Program-made: the position numbers and the translations under genes
From: Candidatus Wallbacteria bacterium
GTDB lineage: Bacteria; Muiribacteriota; JAQTZZ01
Reading direction: 5' to 3'
NCBI GenBank assembly: GCA_028711905.1
Contig: JAQTRI010000074.1
Coordinates: forward strand, 1 to 11,685
DNA length: 11,685 nt
Shown here: positions 7,214 through 11,685 of the stretch, in pieces
Numbering within the stretch: the first letter of the stretch is position 1
Layout of the letters: each line of letters begins with the position of its first letter
Notes under the pieces: generated by a model
Database searches by the model: none
Told to the model about the DNA's origin: nothing
The model's input: only the letters and a program-made list of their open reading frames with translations

Positions 7214-7285
7214 TCCCGCTCCGCCCTGCGGGCTTCGGGGATCAAATTATTGTAACAGCCCTCACAGCAGTTCGGGCTTAACAAT
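7214..7285. repeat. 72-bp direct repeat, copy 2
   Basis: This is the near-identical partner of copy 1, ending 7 bases from the mature 3' end of tRNA-Val. Because the next terminator lies beyond copy 1, both copies are probably transcribed as the tRNA trailer. Confidence 0.95.
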
Positions 7286-7292
7286 AATTAGA

Positions 7293-7367
7293 TGGTGGGT
7301 GCTACAGGATTTGAACCTGTGACCTCTTGCCTGTCAAGCAAGCGTTCTCCCACTGAACTAAGCACCC
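7293..7367 (-). tRNA. tRNA-Val (anticodon GAC)
   Basis: All arms are seen on the minus strand: acceptor GGGTGCT / AGCACCC, D-stem GTTC / GAAC, anticodon stem CTTGC / GCAAG with loop TTGACAG (anticodon GAC at 7335-7333), T-stem ACAGG / CCTGT with loop TTCAAAT, and an encoded CCA end. It decodes valine GUC/GUU codons. Length is 75 with CCA. Confidence 0.97.
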
Positions 7368-7386
7368 GTCAACAAATCTGCGTATC

Positions 7387-7416
7387 AGGCTACCTCAGCC
7401 CACATACTCCTGTCAA
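7387..7416 (-). promoter_or_regulatory. Candidate tRNA-Val promoter
   Basis: On the minus strand a perfect -35 TTGACA (7416-7411) is followed after 18 bases by TAGCCT (7392-7387), a poor -10. Its position, about 20 bases before the tRNA 5' end, is suitable. Confidence 0.4.
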
Positions 7417-7506
7417 CACTTATACCAATCACCAATTACCCGTTACCCTTCTCTGATTTGACTTGTCAACTATGCAAACCGTGGAACAGATAAAAACTGC
7501 TTCCCC

Positions 7507-7605
7507 CCGGGATCAATCCGGGTATAATTGATTTTAAGAATATACCGGACGGCTTTCCGGCATAAAGAATATAACAACAAGAAAAGCCGTACTGGAACAA
7601 TTCCA
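7507..7605 (+). promoter_or_regulatory. Promoter and structured leader of the HD-GYP gene
   Basis: A perfect TATAAT (7523-7528) is the best -10; no good -35 precedes it. Several inverted repeats overlap: CCGGgAT/ATCCGG (7507-7521) just upstream of the -10; TCCGGgTATA (7517-7526) with TATACCGGA (7541-7549); CCGGA (7545-7549) with TCCGG (7556-7560); ACGGCTTT (7549-7556) with AAAGCCGT (7583-7590); and TGGAA-CAA-TTCCA (7593-7605). The middle three share bases and exclude each other, as in attenuators or operators. I found no known riboswitch core. The rest of 7368-7506 holds only the tRNA promoter. Confidence 0.45.
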
Positions 7606-7612
7606 ATCGGAG

Positions 7613-7640
7613 GGAGGTGATCAGGCATATGGATTGATGA
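7613..7640 (+). promoter_or_regulatory. Strong Shine-Dalgarno leading into mini-ORFs ahead of the HD-GYP start
   Basis: GGAGGTGATC (7613-7622) is a perfect anti-16S match, but the first ATG after it (7629) gives only Met-Asp-stop. A second ATG (7637) opens a 13-codon frame that ends at 7678, overlapping the HD-GYP start at 7662. The HD-GYP start has its own AAGGGGG (7647-7653) eight bases upstream. Confidence 0.45.
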
Positions 7641-7661
7641 CTGGAAAAGGGGGTATAAGTT

Positions 7662-9068
7662 ATGCAAAGACCAGTTAAAAAGGTCATGAGCGAAGAGCTG
7701 ACTACAGGCATGAAGCTCGCCAGGGCAGTAATGGTCGAAGATACTGTGCTGCTCGAAAAGGGTGAAATTCTCTCTGAACGGTACATCAGGAACATCAAAA
7801 ATCGTGATGTCCGTTATGTTTTCATCGAAGAATACATCGACAGATGGTCCCCCTGCGGGATGTCTCCTGAAGCCGATCCTAAAGACGGTTTCTGCCGCAG
7901 GATCATTGAGTCTCTCGGAAGCGATCCGGTTCCGGATTCTGCGTACTTATCCAGGGCATCAGTTAAATCCGCAAAGGATCTTCCCTGCGAAGTCTTTCAG
8001 GAAGCCTATTGCTCAGACATGAAAAAACTGGAAAATCTGTTCGCAGGTTTCGCTAAAGACCAGGAGATCAGAGAAGAAAACGCCAGGCAGATCGTGGAAG
8101 ACCTGGTTCATCAGGTCAAGCAGAATCCGCGCCAATCGTTCAATCTTACCTACAGTGAATCCCTGCACAACTATCTGCTGTCGCACTCACTGAACACAAC
8201 CTATCTCTCCGTCCTCGTCGGCCACCTGTCCGGCATGATCGAGGAAGAACTTATGACACTCGGGCTTTCAGCCCTGCTTCATGACATTGGCATGCTTAAG
8301 CTGGGAAACCCTGTATGGAATTTCCCCCGGAATCTGGATGAACTGGAACGCTTCGATGTAATGAAACACACTATCTATGGTTTTGACTGCTTGAGCTCAT
8401 GCCCCGGGCTGCCAAAGGAAGTCGGGTATGTTGCCTATTCTCACCACGAGCGCACAGACGGCACAGGTTACCCGAGGAACAAACAGGGGAATCTGATCAG
8501 CGAGTTCGCTCAAATCGTGGCTGTCTGCGATGTCTTCGCAGCCATGGTCTCGCAAAGACCTTACCGCAAACGAAACAGCCTTGCCGGCACCATAGCTTTT
8601 TTCAACAGCAGCAAAACAAAGGGTTTCAACCGGTTTTACACCAGCCTGCTGACAGATTTCATCACAAGGCATGTTGACCCGTCGATCTGGCAGGAAGCAT
8701 GCTCGAAAAACACCCGCAATTCAGGTGATAAGCTGGTAACCGTTGTTGACGAATCTCCTGATGTCGCTTCCATGATCCTCTGCGCATCGCTGAAGAGGCA
8801 TAACTTCCTGGTCAGCTGCGTTTCAAAAGCCAATGATCTCCCGGAATCTGTCGAATCGGATCGGCCTGACCTGATGATCATCATTGTCAGGGAAAACAGC
8901 GGCCGAGAACTGGCCGGCATCATCGCTCAAAGCGAACAGTGCCGTACTCTGCCGTTCATCGCGCTGTCCATCAGTCAGGAACTGGACACCACAGGCGCGA
9001 AGTCACAGTTCGACATAGTCTCCGCTCTGCACAAGGTTAAAAAAGCAGCCGGGACTTCATACAACTAA
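7662..9068 (+). CDS. HD-GYP domain protein with C-terminal degenerate receiver domain
   Basis: This 468-aa cytoplasmic protein is a predicted cyclic-di-GMP phosphodiesterase. Its order is an N-terminal DUF3391-like segment (about 1-55), a linker, an HD-GYP domain (about 160-340) and a C-terminal receiver-like domain (about 358-465). HD-GYP residues are present: H175, H207-D208 (HDIG), H236, H261-H262, D266-G267, G269-Y270-P271, and D290. The Lys usual after HDIG is Met211. In the receiver part the acidic pair D363-E364 is kept (VTVVDESPD), but in PDLMIII the phospho-acceptor Asp is Ile408 and no KP-type lysine follows, so it is probably a pseudo-receiver. Receiver domains normally precede HD-GYP domains, so this order is unusual. 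ATG7662 is chosen for its AAGGGGG and for the start of the N-terminal domain. It is single-gene, with its own leader and terminator. Activity is inferred. Confidence 0.9.
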   Translation: MQRPVKKVMSEELTTGMKLARAVMVEDTVLLEKGEILSERYIRNIKNRDVRYVFIEEYIDRWSPCGMSPEADPKDGFCRRIIESLGSDPVPDSAYLSRASVKSAKDLPCEVFQEAYCSDMKKLENLFAGFAKDQEIREENARQIVEDLVHQVKQNPRQSFNLTYSESLHNYLLSHSLNTTYLSVLVGHLSGMIEEELMTLGLSALLHDIGMLKLGNPVWNFPRNLDELERFDVMKHTIYGFDCLSSCPGLPKEVGYVAYSHHERTDGTGYPRNKQGNLISEFAQIVAVCDVFAAMVSQRPYRKRNSLAGTIAFFNSSKTKGFNRFYTSLLTDFITRHVDPSIWQEACSKNTRNSGDKLVTVVDESPDVASMILCASLKRHNFLVSCVSKANDLPESVESDRPDLMIIIVRENSGRELAGIIAQSEQCRTLPFIALSISQELDTTGAKSQFDIVSALHKVKKAAGTSYN

Positions 9069-9089
9069 GATTCACATGCTGATACCAGT

Positions 9090-9119
9090 GCGGCGCCGGT
9101 TCCAAAGCGCCGCTTTTTT
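9090..9119 (+). terminator. Rho-independent terminator after the HD-GYP gene
   Basis: GCGGCGC and GCGCCGC form a perfect 7-bp stem around a 10-base loop, followed by six T. It lies 21 bases after the stop and just before the next promoter. Confidence 0.95.
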
Positions 9120-9123
9120 CTGT

Positions 9124-9143
9124 GGGAAATTTTATGATATAAT
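9124..9143 (+). promoter_or_regulatory. Extended -10 promoter of the lipoprotein gene
   Basis: GGGAAATTTTATGATATAAT carries TGnTATAAT (TATAAT at 9138-9143) and is 18/20 identical to 5413-5432 upstream of the Cys-rich gene. No good -35 is visible at the proper spacing; that position falls in the terminator T tract. It ends 31 bases before ATG9175. Confidence 0.7.
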
Positions 9144-9174
9144 AAGCATCGTTCCATCTTTTCAGGAGGAAACG

Positions 9175-10641
9175 ATGAAGTTTAATTCACCTCTTCTATT
9201 GAAAGTTACGCTGGCGGTACTTATCTGCCTCCAGCTTTGCGGGTGCAGCGCTTATTTCGCCAAAGTGGAAAAGGCCTGGGAACTTTATGTGTCCCCCCCT
9301 CCTGCTCCCAAAATCATCGTACCCAAAAAAAAGGTTGAGACCAAAACAGAGGAAGTTGTTGTCATTGACAAGGAAAAACTGGCGGAAATGCTTTTTGTCG
9401 CCGCTAAAACCGATGATGTTTCAGGAATCCGCCGCCTGATCGTTGACGGGGTTGATATCAATGCCCGCAGTAAAGACGGTTACAATGCCCTGATTTTCGC
9501 GGCAGCCAAAGGCCACAAACGCACAGTTCAGCTCCTGCTCGACCAGGGCATGGATATAAACGGCAAGGACGACCGGTCCGGAGCCACAGCCCTGTTTTAC
9601 GCCGCTGCTTCAGGACACACTGATGTCGTCAAACTTCTTCTGGAACTTGGCGCAGACGACAGCATCCGCAACAATGCCGGAAAACTGGCCATCGAGATGG
9701 CGGTCGCCAAAAAACAGGAAGAAATCGTCAAGCTGATGGACAAGGAAGGCAAATACTGGCAGCGCAAATTCATCGGCAAGATCGCCTTCATTTCCCAGTC
9801 CTATATTGGTGATGAAAGCAAGGAAGAAGTTCCAACTCTCTGGCGTGACGAGATATTTCTTTTTGACGGCAATGACCCCAAACCGGAGCGGTTGACCTTT
9901 ATCAACAGCTATGAATACATTTCACTTCAGGGACCGGCTTTTTCGCCTGACGGACTTAAGATATATTTTGCCGCAGGCGCGGACATCAAGGCAGCAGATC
10001 TTTATTCTGTTGACACCAACAAGAAAAATCTGGCGAAGCTTCCCCAGAGCACCCCAAGAGGAGACTGGGCTCCAAGCATCTCCCCGGCAGGAAAATCCAT
10101 GCTTTTCGCGTCCGAACGGGACGAGGCCTATAACAGCGACATTTATCTCCACACAGAGGGCGAAGAGCTCAAGCGCATGACCAATATGTTTGCCTGGGAC
10201 GGATCCCCCAGCTTCAGTCCGGCAGGTAGTGAGATCATTTTCGTCACCATGCGCGACACGATGAACAAAGTCTACACCATGTCAGCGAGCGGGGAAAATG
10301 TCAAAAAGCTGTACAATGATAATGTTGAGGAGTTTGATCCGCGTTATTCACCAGATGGAAGCAAAATCGTATTCCGCAAGCTGCAGAACCAGGAATTCCA
10401 GTCCGAGATCTTCATCGCCAATGCTGATGGAACATCGGCTGAGCAGCTCACCAGCTTCAAGGGCTCGCACGAATGCTATCCCTGCTTTTCACCTGACGGA
10501 AAATACATTGCCTTTATCTCTGCGGGTTCGCTGGAAGGTCCGGCCCCTAAAGGGAAATTGATGCTGATGGAGCTTGACGGGCGCAAGGTTACCACTCTGT
10601 GGGATCCGGTGAGAGCTGAACGCATCGACTGGTCTAAATAG
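9175..10641 (+). CDS. Lipoprotein with ankyrin repeats fused to a TolB/PD40-type beta-propeller
   Basis: ATG9175 is chosen for AGGAGG (9164-9169) and a lipoprotein signal; the longer frame from 9076 crosses a terminator and promoter. The 488-aa product has hydrophobic residues 7-21 and lipobox LCGC with C24 as the lipidated residue. Ser at +2 fits outer-membrane sorting. A Pro/Lys linker (40-60) leads to about three ankyrin repeats (about 66-190; DGYNALIFAAAKGHKRTVQL and GATALFYAAASGHTDVVKLL). A propeller of about five or six blades follows (about 200-488), with five PD40 motifs: PAFSPDGLKIYFAA, PSISPAGKSMLFAS, PSFSPAGSEIIFVT, PRYSPDGSKIVFRK and PCFSPDGKYIAFIS. Both modules bind proteins or peptides in known families, so an envelope scaffold or sensor is likely. 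The joined architecture looks uncommon. It is transcribed alone from a promoter like that of the Cys-rich gene. Confidence 0.92.
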   Translation: MKFNSPLLLKVTLAVLICLQLCGCSAYFAKVEKAWELYVSPPPAPKIIVPKKKVETKTEEVVVIDKEKLAEMLFVAAKTDDVSGIRRLIVDGVDINARSKDGYNALIFAAAKGHKRTVQLLLDQGMDINGKDDRSGATALFYAAASGHTDVVKLLLELGADDSIRNNAGKLAIEMAVAKKQEEIVKLMDKEGKYWQRKFIGKIAFISQSYIGDESKEEVPTLWRDEIFLFDGNDPKPERLTFINSYEYISLQGPAFSPDGLKIYFAAGADIKAADLYSVDTNKKNLAKLPQSTPRGDWAPSISPAGKSMLFASERDEAYNSDIYLHTEGEELKRMTNMFAWDGSPSFSPAGSEIIFVTMRDTMNKVYTMSASGENVKKLYNDNVEEFDPRYSPDGSKIVFRKLQNQEFQSEIFIANADGTSAEQLTSFKGSHECYPCFSPDGKYIAFISAGSLEGPAPKGKLMLMELDGRKVTTLWDPVRAERIDWSK

Positions 10642-10660
10642 GGGCGTATCATTCGCCTCT
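10640..10660. terminator. Candidate hairpin between convergent genes
   Basis: AGGGGCG and CGCCTCT pair over 7 bp with one G-U wobble on the plus strand; the stem overlaps the lipoprotein stop. No T tract follows on the plus strand, and on the minus strand an A-C mismatch interrupts it before ATTTA. It may be a weak bidirectional terminator. Confidence 0.35.
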
Positions 10661-10661
10661 G

Positions 10662-11246
10662 CTAGTAAAACACCTTCTGCTTGAGGGCTTCCAGCATTCC
10701 CTTAAAGCATACTACCCGGTAGCATGGCTTCCTGGCATCGCGGTATCCTTGCGAATGCACTGCCTCAGGTAATTCTTTGTGTCTGGTACAGTGATCCACC
10801 ATTTTCCCGCGAAATTCATCCACTTCTTTGCGGGGGAAATACTGCACTTCGCGGTTCAAGCGTTCGAACTCTCCCCACAGCTTGAAAAAAGCCCTGATAT
10901 CTCCCGTCCGTTCCCTTGACGAGCGATGAAACCAATCGTACAAAACCTCGGCAGTGCCCCCCCGGCCTTTGAAAACTCTGAGATTGACCCGGAAAACCGC
11001 GTGCAGAGGAGAAATTCGCTCCAGCATGCGCTCCCCTGAGAGAGGTTCTTCGGCATGAGCGAAATCCAGCAGGAACATGGCCCTGCTGTCACCCCTCACA
11101 CGGTTGAAAGACCCGAATACACCATCCCTGATCAGGACAAACACATCATCAAGCCAGAGACGACTGTGCATCGAAAATTGCTCGCTGATAAGGGACTGAA
11201 GATCGGCCTTGTCCTGCGACAGATTCATACCGGCGAAAAGATTCAT
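10662..11246 (-). CDS. Unrecognised 194-aa protein coupled to the ELM1-family gene
   Basis: I chose ATG11246 because it overlaps the preceding gene's stop (ATGA), a common coupling; the longer frame to ATG11276 would overlap more, and ATG11228 is another option. The protein is soluble-looking, with no signal peptide or membrane segment. It is rich in Arg, Phe and Glu. Visible segments are LWLDDVFVLIRDGVFGSFNR, then RAMFLLDFAHAEEPL, RVNLRVFKGRGG, a helical middle (TGDIRAFFKLWGEFERLNRE), YFPRKEVDEF and a basic C-terminus. FLLDFAHA faintly resembles the DF motif of InaA/Kdo-kinase-like proteins, which can neighbour ELM1 genes. The catalytic-loop pattern and the N-lobe are not present, so I do not make that call. 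The tight overlap suggests a shared pathway with the ELM1-like protein, possibly envelope glycoconjugate synthesis. Confidence 0.72.
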   Translation of the reverse strand: MNLFAGMNLSQDKADLQSLISEQFSMHSRLWLDDVFVLIRDGVFGSFNRVRGDSRAMFLLDFAHAEEPLSGERMLERISPLHAVFRVNLRVFKGRGGTAEVLYDWFHRSSRERTGDIRAFFKLWGEFERLNREVQYFPRKEVDEFRGKMVDHCTRHKELPEAVHSQGYRDARKPCYRVVCFKGMLEALKQKVFY

Positions 11247-11685
11247 GCCCCGCCGTCCGCCTCGGTCCCGATACAAAGGATCAGATTTTCCATCAACCGG
11301 TCAAGTTCCTCTTTCGGATGCCTCAACAGTCTCCAGCCAATAAATTTATTGGCATCAGCAACTGATCTGATGGGAAAAATCATGCCCCTGTCACTCATCA
11401 GCTTGAGGCTCCTGCGAATCTTGTCGTTTTCCCTTTTTCCAGAGATGAGCACTCCAGTGCTCCTGCCGCTGCTTACCGCTTCTGAAATCATGGAGAATGA
11501 ATCCTCAGTCACCACAACACTGTTGGTCCAGGCCAGCATGCCGGGCAGGGGATTGTATTGCTGCTCATCGACAAAAACCGCCAGACAGAACGCCGGGTGC
11601 GTAGCCATCTGCTTCAAGGCATTTCCAACATCCGGCGGAGTGCGCCTGGAGGTCGTCATTAGCACCTCCATACCAGCTGAAACAA
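11243..11685 (-). CDS. ELM1/DUF1022-family protein, C-terminal part, runs off the window
   Basis: The frame is open to the right edge, so the N-terminal part is missing. It reads VSAGMEVLMTTSRRTPPDV, then PLPGMLAWTNSVVVTEDS, FSMISEAVSSGRSTGV and KLMSDRGMIFPIRS. TSRRTP, the VVT.DS.SM.SEA block and the late SDRGMI segment are typical of the ELM1/DUF1022 family (bacterial relatives of plant mitochondrial fission factor ELM1, with a glycosyltransferase-B-like fold). ATG11671 and ATG11659 are internal: an in-frame GGAGGTG precedes the latter by coincidence, since the strand before TTSRRTP belongs to the conserved core. In bacteria these genes often lie among lipopolysaccharide genes; function is poorly defined. 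It ends in an ATGA overlap with the next minus-strand gene. Confidence 0.85.
   Translation of the reverse strand, partial: VSAGMEVLMTTSRRTPPDVGNALKQMATHPAFCLAVFVDEQQYNPLPGMLAWTNSVVVTEDSFSMISEAVSSGRSTGVLISGKRENDKIRRSLKLMSDRGMIFPIRSVADANKFIGWRLLRHPKEELDRLMENLILCIGTEADGGA

Noticed and set aside
7131..7285. CRISPR array
   Set aside because: Only two copies of a 72-bp unit with an 11-bp gap, no spacer-sized intervals and no cas genes.
7286..7380. Integrative element attachment site at tRNA-Val
   Set aside because: No duplicated tRNA 3' fragment and no integrase in the window; the nearby repeats do not match the tRNA.
7501..7661. GEMM-type c-di-GMP riboswitch before the HD-GYP gene
   Set aside because: The conserved core and tetraloop-receptor patterns are not present; only simple inverted repeats are seen.
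9076..9174. Start of the lipoprotein upstream of 9175
   Set aside because: That stretch contains a strong terminator and a promoter, and ATG9175 has AGGAGG and a proper lipoprotein signal.
10662..11246. Kdo/heptose kinase assignment for the minus-strand protein
   Set aside because: Only a faint DF-like segment; the catalytic loop pattern and N-lobe are missing.

Overview
The window is about 50% GC by eye and packed with genes. It comes from a diderm bacterium: it carries a TolC-type outer-membrane factor with periplasmic adaptors, a lipoprotein with a clear lipobox, and an ELM1-family protein of the kind often found among envelope glycoconjugate genes. No intact mobile element, CRISPR array or phage module is present. 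I could not place the organism in a phylum from the sequence; an uncultivated lineage is possible.

Layout. (1) Bases 1-5407, plus strand: a tightly coupled export operon. It encodes a HlyD/MacA-like adaptor running in from the left edge, a MacB-like FtsX permease with no ATPase domain, a TolC-family outer-membrane factor and a second, Sec-exported adaptor. Junctions are ATGA and TTGA overlaps or a 16-nt gap with a good ribosome binding site. The ATPase expected of such a system is absent here and may lie upstream. (2) 5413-6365: a secreted protein with 27 cysteines and two EF-hand loops, with its own extended -10 promoter and a strong terminator. (3) 6454-7367, minus strand: a small four-helix membrane protein, a 44-codon remnant of an ORF6N-domain protein, a REP-like palindrome, a terminator, two 72-bp direct repeats that can each fold into two hairpins, and tRNA-Val(GAC). 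(4) 7368-9119, plus strand: a leader rich in competing inverted repeats and mini-ORFs, then an HD-GYP c-di-GMP phosphodiesterase-type protein with a degenerate receiver domain at its C-terminus and a terminator. (5) 9124-10641, plus strand: a promoter nearly identical to that of the Cys-rich gene, driving a lipoprotein that joins ankyrin repeats to a TolB/PD40-type propeller. (6) 10662-11685, minus strand: an unrecognised 194-aa protein translationally coupled to the C-terminal part of an ELM1-family protein that runs off the right edge.

How the parts may work together. The first block is a tripartite macrolide/peptide/metal-type exporter with two adaptors. The most distinctive items are the Cys-rich EF-hand protein next to it, the shared 20-nt promoter element linking that gene to the ankyrin-propeller lipoprotein, the inverted domain order of the HD-GYP protein with its structured leader, and the duplicated structured repeat trailing tRNA-Val. 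Any joint function is inference; the sequence shows only proximity and the shared promoter element.
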